Shown here piece by piece: positions 23,714 through 32,252 of a DNA stretch of 34,959 bases. The stretch spans positions 1 through 34,959 of the forward strand of contig NBMF01000005.1 in NCBI GenBank assembly GCA_002084825.1, read 5' to 3'. The notes under the pieces were generated by a model. It was given only the letters and a program-made list of their open reading frames with translations. It was not told where the DNA came from and did not search any database. The stretch comes from Fusobacteriia bacterium 4572_74. GTDB taxonomy: Bacteria > Fusobacteriota > Fusobacteriia > Fusobacteriales > Fusobacteriaceae. The position numbers and the translations under genes are program-made. How positions within the stretch are numbered: position 1 is the first letter of the stretch; each line of letters begins with the position of its first letter.

Positions 23714-26410
23714 ATGGGTGAAATTTATAGGTTCGGTAATGGAAAAGCCGATGGTGGAGCAGAGCTTAAAAATTTACTGGGAGGAAAGGGGGCCAATCTA
23801 GCTGAGATGGCCAAAATTGGTGTTCCAGTACCTCCTGGATTTACATTAACTACTGAAATGTGCAATCTCTATACTGCATTTGGGGAAAAAGCTCTCAAAG
23901 ATTCTATTTGGAATGACGTAAAAAATGGAATTCATGAAGTTGAAAATATTTTAGGGAAAAAATTTGGAGATTCTAAAAATCCATTATTATTTTCAGTTAG
24001 ATCTGGAGCTAGACAGTCTATGCCTGGGATGATGGATACAGTTTTAAATTTAGGACTCAACGATGAAATAGTAGAAGGATTAGCTACTATCACTAATAAT
24101 CCAAGATTTGCCTGGGACTCCTACAGAAGATTTATTCAAATGTATGGAGATGTGGTTTTGGGGATGACACCTGAATCCAAAGAGGATCTTAACCCCTTTG
24201 AAAAGATAATTGATAGCTATAAAAAAGATTTAAAGATAAAAACTGATCTCGATTTTGATGTGGAAAATCTAAAAATATTAGTGAGTAGATTTAAAGATAT
24301 TATACATAAACAGATGGGGATTCAATTCCCACAAGATCCATATAAACAACTATGGTTAGCTATATTGGCTGTATTTAGAAGCTGGATGAATGACAGAGCT
24401 ATCGCTTATAGAGCTATTGAAGGTATCCCATCTAATTGGGGAACTGCCGTAAATATACAATCTATGGTCTATGGAAATACTGGTTCTAATTCTGCTACTG
24501 GGGTGGCCTTCACAAGAAATGCTGCTACTGGTGAAAATTATTTTAATGGAGAATTTTTGATAAATGCCCAAGGGGAAGATGTAGTAGCTGGAGTCAGAAC
24601 TCCGTGGCAAATAACTAAAAAAGAATCTATTGAGTGGGCAGTACGAAATAATATTCCTATGGAAGAAAGGAGAAAAATTCATCCCTCTCTAGAAGAACTC
24701 ATGCCTGAAGTATATAAAGATCTCTATAAGATTCAAACAACATTGGAAGATCATTATACAGATATGCAGGATATGGAATTTACAGTGGAAAATAGAAAAC
24801 TTTGGCTCCTACAAACTAGAACTGGAAAGAGAACTGGTATGGCCATGATAAAGATAGCGATGGATCTCTATAATGAAAAGAAGATCGATTCAAAAGAAGT
24901 AATTAGGAGGATAAAACTCAGTAAGATTGATGAACTTTTGCATCCGGTATTTGATAGAGACAAAATAGATGTAGAAGTTCTTACCCGTGGACTACCTGCT
25001 GCACCAGGAGCTGCTGTAGGCCAGGTGATTTTCTTTGCTGATGAGGTAGAAAAGTATGAAAAAGCAATCTTAGTCAGACTAGAAACTTCACCTGAGGATA
25101 TTAATGGCATGAACTTAGCTCAAGGATTCCTTACTGTTCGTGGTGGAATGACCTCCCATGCAGCTGTAGTAGCCCGTGGGATGGGAAAATGCTGTATAGC
25201 TGGAGCCGGAGAGATAATTATTAATTATAAAAAAAGAAAATTTAAAGTAGGAGACAAAGTGTTCAAAGAAGGAGATTTTCTATCTCTAGATGGCAGTACT
25301 GGAATGGTCTACGAAGGCAAACTCGTTACCAAAGCTCCTAAATTAGATGATAATTTTCATCAAATTTTGGAAATTGCAGACAAGATAGCCAGAATGGAGG
25401 TCAGAGCCAATGCCGACACCCCAAAAGATGCCAAAAAAGCCATTGAATTTGGAGCTAAAGGGATCGGCCTTTGCAGAACTGAGCATATGTTCTTTGAAGA
25501 AGATAAAATTAAAGCTATGAGAGAGATGATATTAGCTCCCGATACAGAAGGACGTGAAAAGGCTCTAGCTAAGATGCTACCCCTTCAAAAGAAAGATTTT
25601 ATAGATATCTTTAATATTTTAAAAGAAAAACCTGTTACCATAAGATTATTAGACCCACCTCTCCATGAGTTTCTTCCACATACCAAGGAAAAACAAGAGA
25701 ATTTAGCTCATGAGATTAATGTTCCAGCTGGAAAAATTAGAGAAGCTGTAAACCATCTAAAGGAATCTAATCCAATGTTAGGACACCGTGGATGCCGTCT
25801 AGGGATCACTTATCCTGAGATCACCATTATGCAGACTCGAGCTATTATAGAGGCTGCACTGGAGGTTCATTCTAAAGGAATTGATGTCTCTCCTGAAATA
25901 ATGATTCCCCTTGTTGGAAAAGTAGAGGAATATAAATTACAAAAACAAGTGATCTTAGATACTATTATAAAGATCTTTGAAGAGAAAAAAGATACAATTA
26001 AATATAAGATAGGAACTATGATTGAAGTCCCCCGGGCTGCCCTTACAGCAGACAAAATCGCTCCAGAAACAGAGTTTTTCTCCTTTGGTACAAACGACCT
26101 AACCCAAATGACCTTTGGATATTCTAGAGATGATACGGGAACATTTTTACCCACCTATCTAAAACAGGGAGTATTGGATGTAGATCCGTTTAAAATAATA
26201 GACATTGAAGGCGTAGGACAACTCATGGATATTGCTAGTACTAAGGGACGAAGTGTCAATAAAAATTTAGAGATTGGAATATGTGGTGAACATGGAGGAG
26301 AACCTCACTCTATCAAATTTGTGAATGATCTAGGTTTTGACTATGTCAGTTGTTCCCCATATAGGATACCTATAGCAAGGCTGGCTGCCGCCAAGGCAGA
26401 GATAGAATAA
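23714..26410 (+). CDS. ppdK: Pyruvate, phosphate dikinase
   Basis: Reversibly converts pyruvate, ATP and phosphate to PEP, AMP and pyrophosphate, so it can feed PEP to the PTS or run as a pyrophosphate-using glycolytic enzyme. The 898 residues hold the nucleotide-binding domain (GGKGANLAEMAKIGVPVPPGF at 23-43, SVRSGARQSMPGMMDTVLNLG at 94-114), the phosphohistidine domain with H482 in GGMTSHAAVVARGMGKCC, and the PEP/pyruvate barrel ending with the catalytic cysteine in EIGICGEHGGEP. Length fits the family (870-900). GGGAGGT lies upstream of the ATG. It is a single gene between two terminators. Confidence 0.97.
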   Translation: MGEIYRFGNGKADGGAELKNLLGGKGANLAEMAKIGVPVPPGFTLTTEMCNLYTAFGEKALKDSIWNDVKNGIHEVENILGKKFGDSKNPLLFSVRSGARQSMPGMMDTVLNLGLNDEIVEGLATITNNPRFAWDSYRRFIQMYGDVVLGMTPESKEDLNPFEKIIDSYKKDLKIKTDLDFDVENLKILVSRFKDIIHKQMGIQFPQDPYKQLWLAILAVFRSWMNDRAIAYRAIEGIPSNWGTAVNIQSMVYGNTGSNSATGVAFTRNAATGENYFNGEFLINAQGEDVVAGVRTPWQITKKESIEWAVRNNIPMEERRKIHPSLEELMPEVYKDLYKIQTTLEDHYTDMQDMEFTVENRKLWLLQTRTGKRTGMAMIKIAMDLYNEKKIDSKEVIRRIKLSKIDELLHPVFDRDKIDVEVLTRGLPAAPGAAVGQVIFFADEVEKYEKAILVRLETSPEDINGMNLAQGFLTVRGGMTSHAAVVARGMGKCCIAGAGEIIINYKKRKFKVGDKVFKEGDFLSLDGSTGMVYEGKLVTKAPKLDDNFHQILEIADKIARMEVRANADTPKDAKKAIEFGAKGIGLCRTEHMFFEEDKIKAMREMILAPDTEGREKALAKMLPLQKKDFIDIFNILKEKPVTIRLLDPPLHEFLPHTKEKQENLAHEINVPAGKIREAVNHLKESNPMLGHRGCRLGITYPEITIMQTRAIIEAALEVHSKGIDVSPEIMIPLVGKVEEYKLQKQVILDTIIKIFEEKKDTIKYKIGTMIEVPRAALTADKIAPETEFFSFGTNDLTQMTFGYSRDDTGTFLPTYLKQGVLDVDPFKIIDIEGVGQLMDIASTKGRSVNKNLEIGICGEHGGEPHSIKFVNDLGFDYVSCSPYRIPIARLAAAKAEIE

Positions 26411-26432
26411 AAAAAATTATAGCTCATCGGAT

Positions 26433-26470
26433 AAAAAGTGGTTAAACAGTGTGTTTAATCACTTTTTATT
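26433..26470 (+). terminator. Intrinsic terminator after ppdK
   Basis: A 15-bp stem with one G-T wobble (26433-26447 with 26453-26467, loop of five) ends in a T-run. It is 22 bases past the ppdK stop. Confidence 0.88.
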
Positions 26471-26483
26471 GGGTAGGGCAATT

Positions 26484-26579
26484 ATGCTTTTAGGAACTAA
26501 AGAAGATGAAATTGGAATAATAGCTATGTTCTCCCAAATCACCTTATTAAGAATATCAATAAAATTAATATTAAAATAA
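26484..26579 (+). pseudogene. Possible gene fragment upstream of the EIIA-CBS gene
   Basis: A 31-codon open stretch reads MLLGTKEDEIGIIAMFSQIT then LLRISIKLILK and a stop. Its first 20 residues look like real protein with a conserved feel (a turn after GTKEDE, then a helix), and they vaguely resemble the segment before the C-terminal helices of PTS EIIA domains, such as the one encoded just downstream. It has no ribosome site. It may be the remnant of a larger gene or chance. Confidence 0.3.
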
Positions 26580-26643
26580 AACATACAAAAATAAAAAAAA
26601 ATTGTATAATAAAATATAAAATATAAAATTTTGGAGGTTATAT

Positions 26644-27567
26644 ATGAAATTATCAAGTTATCTAAATCCTAAGTGTATATATTTAGATTTAAAAGGAGAT
26701 ACCAAGGAAGATATTATCGGTCAAATGATCGACAATACAGCTAAACACGACAAAATATTCAATAAATCTGTGGATCTGATAAGAAAAGCTGTTTTTGCTA
26801 GGGAACTAGAAGTCTCTACTGCAATGGGAAGCGGTATTGCTATTCCTCATGCTAGAATAGATGGGTACGATGATATCCTTATCTCAATAGGTATCATGAA
26901 GGAACCTATTGAATGTGATATGGCAGATATGAGAAATAAAGATCAGGTAAAAATATTTTTTATGATCACTGCCGAAACTTTAAAGAGTAAGGTCATCTTA
27001 AAGATCATGTCATCTATCACTAAGATAGCACTCAAAGATAAAGATTTATTGGAAAAATTAAAAAATGCCAAGACAGGAACTGAAGTCTATGAACTTTTAA
27101 GTCATATCAATGTAAAGATTGAAAATAAGATCACTGCTGAAGATGTTATGGACCCTACTATAAGACCAGTGAGTCCTGATGATACTCTAGATAATATAGC
27201 TAGAAGGCTTATAATAGAAGAAAAACCTGGATTCCCTGTAGTTGACGAGAATAGAAATTTTTTAGGTGAAATAACAGAAAGGGAGCTTATCTCCTATGGA
27301 ATGCCAAACTATACCTCAGTAATGGATAACCTAAATTTCTTTACTATAGGAGAACCCTTCGAAGAATATTTGAAAAATGAAAAAACAGCCACAATTGGTG
27401 ACATTTACAGAAAACAAACAATGGTTGTAGATAGAAAAACTCCTATAATGGAAATATGTCTACTCATGGTAAACAAAGGCTTTACTAGAATATATGTGGT
27501 TGAAAATGGTAAATATTTTGGAACAATCTTAAGATCACACATAATTAAAAAAGTTTTACATATATAA
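26644..27567 (+). CDS. PTS EIIA domain protein with two CBS domains
   Basis: A regulatory-looking fusion of 307 residues. Residues 1-150 form a fructose/Ntr-type EIIA domain with the phospho-accepting H69 in GSGIAIPHARID. Residues about 162-307 form a CBS pair (EDVMDPTIRPVSPDDTLDNIARRLI, then GDIYRKQTMVVDRKTPIMEICLL), a module that often binds adenine nucleotides. No EIIB or EIIC genes are near, so it is unlikely to move sugar. Instead it is followed after 19 bases by an ArsB/NhaD-type transporter, which suggests it tunes that transporter in response to PTS phosphate flow and nucleotide level. TGGAGG lies upstream of the ATG. The function is inferred. Confidence 0.88.
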   Translation: MKLSSYLNPKCIYLDLKGDTKEDIIGQMIDNTAKHDKIFNKSVDLIRKAVFARELEVSTAMGSGIAIPHARIDGYDDILISIGIMKEPIECDMADMRNKDQVKIFFMITAETLKSKVILKIMSSITKIALKDKDLLEKLKNAKTGTEVYELLSHINVKIENKITAEDVMDPTIRPVSPDDTLDNIARRLIIEEKPGFPVVDENRNFLGEITERELISYGMPNYTSVMDNLNFFTIGEPFEEYLKNEKTATIGDIYRKQTMVVDRKTPIMEICLLMVNKGFTRIYVVENGKYFGTILRSHIIKKVLHI

Positions 27568-27586
27568 TTTTAGGAGGAAAGAAAAG

Positions 27587-28861
27587 ATGCAATTAACGAT
27601 AGGTTTAATTATATTTATAACAACATTTTATTTGATAATAACAGAAAAAGTTCCTGCTCCTATAGCCACTCTCTTAGGTGGTCTTTCCATGACACTTGTA
27701 GGGATTATAAACGAGCATGAAGCACTGCATGCTATTGGCTCACGACTAGAAATAATCCTCCTACTAGTAGGAATGATGATAATAGTTCATTTCATCTCAG
27801 AGACTGGGGTATTCCAATATTTAGCAGTAAAGGTAGCACAATTAGTTAAGGGGGAGCCCTTTCCCTTGCTGATACTTTTGGCAATAATTACGGCACTCTG
27901 TTCAGCATTTTTAGACAATGTAACCACTATTTTACTCATGGCACCAGTATCTATCTTACTGGCAAATCAGCTAAAAGTAGATCCATTTGTATATATTATG
28001 ACCCTTATAATGTCAGCCAATATAGGTGGATTAGCTACATTGATCGGTGATCCTACTCAGCTTATTATAGGAGCAGAGGGAAAACTTGGTTTCAATGATT
28101 TCTTGGTTAATACAGCTCCAATTTCCATTATTTCAATGATTGTGCTTCTTGTTACAGTTTATTTTATGTATGGTAGAAAGATGAAGGTCTCTAGAGATCT
28201 AAAAGCTAGAATAATGGAACTTGATGCATCTAGATCCTTAAAAAATATTAAATTGTTACAGGAATCAGCTACGATTTTTGCTCTAGTAATATTTGGATTT
28301 TTAATGAATAATTTCATTGATAAGGGATTAGCTATTATGGCTCTTACTGGTGCAGTTGCATTAATATTAATAACAAAAACAGAGCCTGTAGAAATTTTTA
28401 AACATGTAGAATGGGACACACTATTTTTCTTTATGGGATTATTTATGTTGATTCAAGGGATAGAATCCACAGGAATTGTAGATCTTATAGGAAATAAAGT
28501 TTTAGAAATAGCTGATGGTCATTTATATTATGCAACAACTATGATACTTTGGGTTTCGGCTGCTTTCACCTCTATTATAGGGAATGTAGCTAATGCCGCT
28601 ATGGTTTCTAAGATCATCCATTTTATGCTTCCTACTTTTTCAGAGGGAAATACTATAGCTCTTTGGTGGGCATTATCTATGGGATCGTTATTAGGCGGGA
28701 ACATCACTATTTTGGCATCAGCAACCAATGTGGTAGCTATAAACTCTGCTAATAAGGCAGGATGTAAAATCAGTTTTGGTAAATTTATGAAGTTTGGTCT
28801 CATAATAGCTGTCCAGACCTTAGTTATAGCTAATATCTATCTATTTTTTAAATATTTTTAA
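27587..28861 (+). CDS. ArsB/NhaD-type ion transporter
   Basis: Inner-membrane transporter of the IT superfamily, 424 residues with about 11 helices. Family segments are SAFLDNVTTILLMAPVSILLA, SANIGGLATLIGDPTQLIIG and a matching second half with TSIIGNVANAAM and GGNITILASATNVVA. Members exchange sodium for protons (NhaD), export arsenite (ArsB) or carry anions. No arsR or arsC is near, so arsenite export is not favoured; sodium/proton exchange would fit a sodium-using fusobacterium. AGGAGGAAAG lies before the ATG. It is cotranscribed with the EIIA-CBS gene. Confidence 0.87.
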   Translation: MQLTIGLIIFITTFYLIITEKVPAPIATLLGGLSMTLVGIINEHEALHAIGSRLEIILLLVGMMIIVHFISETGVFQYLAVKVAQLVKGEPFPLLILLAIITALCSAFLDNVTTILLMAPVSILLANQLKVDPFVYIMTLIMSANIGGLATLIGDPTQLIIGAEGKLGFNDFLVNTAPISIISMIVLLVTVYFMYGRKMKVSRDLKARIMELDASRSLKNIKLLQESATIFALVIFGFLMNNFIDKGLAIMALTGAVALILITKTEPVEIFKHVEWDTLFFFMGLFMLIQGIESTGIVDLIGNKVLEIADGHLYYATTMILWVSAAFTSIIGNVANAAMVSKIIHFMLPTFSEGNTIALWWALSMGSLLGGNITILASATNVVAINSANKAGCKISFGKFMKFGLIIAVQTLVIANIYLFFKYF

Positions 28862-28880
28862 ATATTTTTAAATATATAAA

Positions 28881-28920
28881 AAGAAGGTGACCCTTTTGGG
28901 TCGCCTTCTTCGATTTTTTG
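28881..28920. terminator. Bidirectional terminator between the transporter and pentapeptide genes
   Basis: A 13-bp stem with one G-U pair (28881-28893 with 28898-28910, loop TTTT) has T-runs in both directions, so it can end the plus-strand transporter unit and the minus-strand pentapeptide gene. Just upstream an 11-base AT-rich unit (AAATATTTTTA) is repeated in tandem at the end of the transporter gene. Confidence 0.88.
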
Positions 28921-28924
28921 TTTT

Positions 28925-29488
28925 TTATTCTATTTTAATATCAAAATCTCTTACTAAGCCCACCAAGTCAGGGAGGGAAAATTTAGCTCCTTTAATACGA
29001 TTTATCAGAGGGTTAATCCTATAATTAACAGCACCTTTAAAGTTAGCTCTCTCTAAATTACATTTATCAAAAGATGATCCCTCTAAATCTGAGTTATTGA
29101 AAACAGCCTGGCTAAGGTTGGTTTCAAAAAACAGACATTCTTTAAAAGTAGAATTTAAAAGATCGGTCTTTTGTAGATCTAACTTGCTGAGATCGCAGTA
29201 TTTTAAGTAGGAGTTATAAAAAGCAACCTCTATTATAAATTGATTGATGTGACTTAGATGGATACTGATTAGTTCAGAATTTTCAAAATTTACCTCTATA
29301 AATTTTGCATCATAGAAGGTAGAAGAAATTAACTGACACGATTTAAAAATACATTTTTCTAATGTAGTTCCATTAAAACTTATCTTATCAAAAGTTATAC
29401 CTCTAAAAACACAACTTAAAAATTCACTATTTTCAAAAGTTAATAGCTCTATATCTTCTTTGGTAAAGATCATATCTTCGTAATACAT
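28925..29488 (-). CDS. Pentapeptide-repeat protein
   Basis: The 187 residues form a series of pentapeptide repeats (pattern A/C/S/T/L/V, D/N, L/F, S/T/R, x) from about 20 to 155, for example FENSEFLSCVF and ANFKGAV, so it should fold as a right-handed beta helix. The C-terminal NYRINPLINRIKGAKFSLPD segment is shared with a group that includes McbG- and Qnr-related proteins, which imitate DNA and protect gyrase; this protein is not close enough on sight to claim that. No signal peptide or membrane helix, so cytosolic. GAGGAAGTGAT lies before the ATG. It is a single-gene unit. Confidence 0.87.
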   Translation of the reverse strand: MYYEDMIFTKEDIELLTFENSEFLSCVFRGITFDKISFNGTTLEKCIFKSCQLISSTFYDAKFIEVNFENSELISIHLSHINQFIIEVAFYNSYLKYCDLSKLDLQKTDLLNSTFKECLFFETNLSQAVFNNSDLEGSSFDKCNLERANFKGAVNYRINPLINRIKGAKFSLPDLVGLVRDFDIKIE

Positions 29489-29535
29489 ATATCACTTCCT
29501 CTAATATAATTTTTTTAATTATTTATTGTATGAAA

Positions 29536-29544
29536 ATTATATCA
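29536..29544 (-). promoter_or_regulatory. Extended -10 promoter of the pentapeptide gene
   Basis: Minus strand TGATATAAT, a consensus -10 with a TGn extension, about 50 bases before the start. A second TATAAT lies 16 bases upstream of it. No -35 box is clear. Confidence 0.45.
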
Positions 29545-29792
29545 TTTCCTATAAATTATATCTATTTGATTATTTTTTTTATAAATATAAAAAAATTTGA
29601 TATAGATTACTTATTTAAAACAGATATTTTCATTTTTTTATAATAAAAGTGATTTAAATGATTTTTAAAAAAATTAAAACAGCATTATACTAAATTTAAT
29701 TTATTGATTTTAGTGAAAAATTGTTCCTTTAAATAAGCTATAACAGATCGCGAGTAGTGAATAAAAGAACTTTTGTGTTGAAATATAGGTTC

Positions 29793-29821
29793 TTGACTTA
29801 AAATAGAAAGAAGGTTATGAT
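29793..29821 (+). promoter_or_regulatory. Sigma70 promoter of the OPT-PqqD unit
   Basis: TTGACT (29793-29798), 17 bases, TATGAT (29816-29821). The transcript would start about 46 bases before the OPT start codon. A short palindrome TTGTACAA follows the -10 box and could be an operator. Confidence 0.75.
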
Positions 29822-29873
29822 TGTTGTACAATATTGTGAAAATAAATTTTATTGAAATTTTAGGAGGAAAGAA

Positions 29874-31790
29874 ATGAACGAAATGAAACGTCAATTTAAA
29901 CCTTTTGTATCTATGGATACAGCGATGTCAGAAACTACAACAGTTTCTATAGGATTAGGAATCTTATTTGCAGTAATCTTTGCAGTATCAAATGTATATT
30001 TAGGGTTAAAAACAGGAATAACAATTGCAGCAGCAATTCCAGCTTCAATATTAGGAACAGGAATCTTAAAGGCAATATTTAAAAGAGATTCTATATTAGA
30101 AGCCAACTTAGTAGCTTCAGTAGCCGCAGTAGGAGAGTCTATTGCAGGTGGAATCATCTTTACACTACCGGCTATTATTATATGGGGACATGACTTAAGC
30201 ATGGTCTCTATTGGAATTATAACTATATTAGGTGGATTAATCGGGACTTTATTCGTAATTCCATTTAGAGAATATCTAATAGTTGAAGAACACGGAGTAT
30301 TGATGTTCCCTGAATCAATAGCAGCTTATGAGATCCTAGTAAATGCTAATAAAGGTGGAGAAGGATTTAAAACTGTATTGAAAGGTTTAGGAATCGGAGG
30401 AGCTTTCAAATTTCTATCTGGTGGATTAGGACTTTGGTCAGAAGGACCAGTTTGGGCTATTACAAAGTTGGGAACAGCTTTTGGATTTAGTGCAGTAGCA
30501 TCATTATTAGGAGTAGGATTTATCGTAGGAACTGGAGTAGCTATCTTAATGTTCTCTGGAGCATTATTAGCATGGTTTGGTTTCATACCATTAATTAAGT
30601 TTATAGGTGCCGGAGCTACAAGCCCTATATTCCCAGCAACTCAATTAATATCAGATATGTCAGCTATATCTATCTGGTCTAACTATATTAGATATATAGG
30701 TGCCGGAGCAGTAGCAACAGGTGGATTTATCTCATTAGCTAAATCAGCACCAGCTATCATCAGCTCTTTCAAAGAAGCTATAAAAGGTTTAAAAACAGAA
30801 AAAACTGCCCATAAAATTGAAAGACAACATATCGATACTCCACTAACATTTGTTGGAGCAGGAGCTATCGCAGTATTCTTAATAGTATGGTTATTACCAT
30901 TATCAGTAGGAATACCTAAAGTAGGATTTATCGTTTCATTCTTAGTAATATTCTTCTCATTCTTCTTCGGTGTAGTATCGGCTAGAATGACTGGAATCAT
31001 GGGTGCATCAAATAACCCTGTATCTGGAATGACTATCGCATCATTATTAGTAATCGCATCAGTTATCAAAGCATCTGGTATAGATCCTGAATTAGGAAAA
31101 ATCATGGCTATCATAGCTGCCGGTGTAGTTTGTATTTCAATTGCAACTTCTGGTGGAGTAGCACAAAGCTTAAAGCATACATACTTAATTGGTGGAACAC
31201 CAAAAAAAATCGAGTGGTCAATGTTTGCTGGATTAATAGTAGCAGCATTTGCAGCTGGTGGAGTAGTTCTTATGCTGCATAAAGCTTTTGGATTAGGATC
31301 AGCAGACGTTCCTGCACCTCAAGCTGGATTAATGAAGATGTTGTCTGAAGGTGTTATGACAGGAGAAATCCCTTGGACATTAGTTATTATTGGTGTAGCT
31401 ATCGGTATACTTATTAACTTCTTAGGATTACCTATCTTACCTATCGCTTTAGGATTATACTTACCAATTCAATTATCATCAGCTATCTTAACTGGAGCAT
31501 TGGTAAGAGAAGTTGTTGAGATGAAATTTAAGAAAAATTTAACAGAGCAAAAAAGAAGAATAGAGAAAGGTATCTTATTATCTTCTGGATTAGTTGCTGG
31601 AGATGCTTTAATAGGTATCTTATTAGCAATATTCATCACTTTAGGAAAGGATTTATCATCATTTGGAAGAAAATTTGGAGCTATCACTTCAAATTCTACT
31701 ATAGGATTTATAGTCTTCATAGCATTAGCCGTTTGGGTATATACCCAAGTAGTTTCTGGAAAATCTTCAGATGAAGAATTACCTGAATAA
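29874..31790 (+). CDS. OPT family oligopeptide transporter
   Basis: Inner-membrane symporter of the oligopeptide transporter family, 638 residues with about 15 helices, taking up short peptides or metal-chelate compounds. Family marks are the N-terminal YLGLKTGITIAAAIPASILG segment, EANLVASVAAVGESIAGGIIFTLPA and GASNNPVSGMTIASLL. The long loop at about 297-325 (KEAIKGLKTEKTAHKIERQ) is cytosolic and charged. Length is normal for bacterial members. AGGAGGAAAG lies before the ATG. The next gene, 39 bases downstream, encodes a PqqD-like protein. Specificity is unknown. Confidence 0.93.
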   Translation: MNEMKRQFKPFVSMDTAMSETTTVSIGLGILFAVIFAVSNVYLGLKTGITIAAAIPASILGTGILKAIFKRDSILEANLVASVAAVGESIAGGIIFTLPAIIIWGHDLSMVSIGIITILGGLIGTLFVIPFREYLIVEEHGVLMFPESIAAYEILVNANKGGEGFKTVLKGLGIGGAFKFLSGGLGLWSEGPVWAITKLGTAFGFSAVASLLGVGFIVGTGVAILMFSGALLAWFGFIPLIKFIGAGATSPIFPATQLISDMSAISIWSNYIRYIGAGAVATGGFISLAKSAPAIISSFKEAIKGLKTEKTAHKIERQHIDTPLTFVGAGAIAVFLIVWLLPLSVGIPKVGFIVSFLVIFFSFFFGVVSARMTGIMGASNNPVSGMTIASLLVIASVIKASGIDPELGKIMAIIAAGVVCISIATSGGVAQSLKHTYLIGGTPKKIEWSMFAGLIVAAFAAGGVVLMLHKAFGLGSADVPAPQAGLMKMLSEGVMTGEIPWTLVIIGVAIGILINFLGLPILPIALGLYLPIQLSSAILTGALVREVVEMKFKKNLTEQKRRIEKGILLSSGLVAGDALIGILLAIFITLGKDLSSFGRKFGAITSNSTIGFIVFIALAVWVYTQVVSGKSSDEELPE

Positions 31791-31829
31791 TAAAAATTAA
31801 TAAGCTATACTTAAAACAAGGAGTAAAGA

Positions 31830-32171
31830 ATGAAAAAAAATGAGGAAAATTTTCTAGATATTATCCCTATAAAACTTCATTTGGATTGTAAAAGACAGGA
31901 TGGGAACACCCATCTTGTCTTTACCCATACTAGTTTTCTTCAAAAAACTTTGAGGTGGATGACTAAAAAATCTAATACTAGTACTCTAGAATTGAATGGA
32001 TTGGGTAGTTTAGTATGGGAGAATATCGATGGAAAAAACACAATATATGACATCATTAATATTCTTTTGGAAATAGAGGAAGATAACTATGAATCTATGC
32101 AGCAAAGAGTATTTATGTTTATCAGAATATTAAAAAACAGAAAAATAATTGCTTTTAAAGAATTTGATTAG
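31830..32171 (+). CDS. PqqD-like protein paired with the OPT transporter
   Basis: A 113-residue cytosolic protein. The C-terminal two thirds has the PqqD fold pattern (a winged-helix peptide-binding domain, also called RRE in peptide natural product systems): STLELNGLGSLVWENIDGKN (about 52-71), TIYDIINILL, then EDNYESMQQRVFMFIRILKN ending KIIAF. The N-terminal third has short beta strands. No radical SAM enzyme, protease or precursor peptide is nearby, so it is an orphan of the kind also seen beside OPT transporters in some clostridia. GGAG is seven bases before the ATG. It may bind the N-terminus of an imported peptide or regulate the transporter; function unknown. Confidence 0.82.
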   Translation: MKKNEENFLDIIPIKLHLDCKRQDGNTHLVFTHTSFLQKTLRWMTKKSNTSTLELNGLGSLVWENIDGKNTIYDIINILLEIEEDNYESMQQRVFMFIRILKNRKIIAFKEFD

Positions 32172-32183
32172 AAGTATAATATC

Positions 32184-32228
32184 AGAAAAAAACTCCTATA
32201 AAACACAGTTTTGTAGGAGTTTTTTTCT
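32184..32228. terminator. Bidirectional terminator between the PqqD-like gene and the penicillin-binding protein gene
   Basis: A 13-bp stem with one G-U pair (32192-32204 with 32208-32220) has A-runs before and T-runs after it in both directions. It ends the OPT-PqqD unit on the plus strand and the penicillin-binding protein gene on the minus strand. Confidence 0.92.
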
Positions 32229-32252
32229 ATATCTTAATATCAATTTTAAACT

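Larger units (their letters stand above)
29489..29873. other. 385-base gap between divergent genes
   Basis: An AT-rich gap between the pentapeptide gene (leftward) and the OPT gene (rightward). It contains an extended -10 for the left gene (29536-29544) and a sigma70 promoter for the right gene (29793-29821). The middle, about 29550-29790, shows no gene and no clear structure; a GC-richer ATCGCGAG stands out near 29748. Confidence 0.7.

Noticed and set aside
30683-31114. Long minus-strand frames inside the OPT gene
   Set aside because: They are antisense shadows of a long gene with strong codon bias; no ribosome site, and the OPT frame is clearly the coding one.
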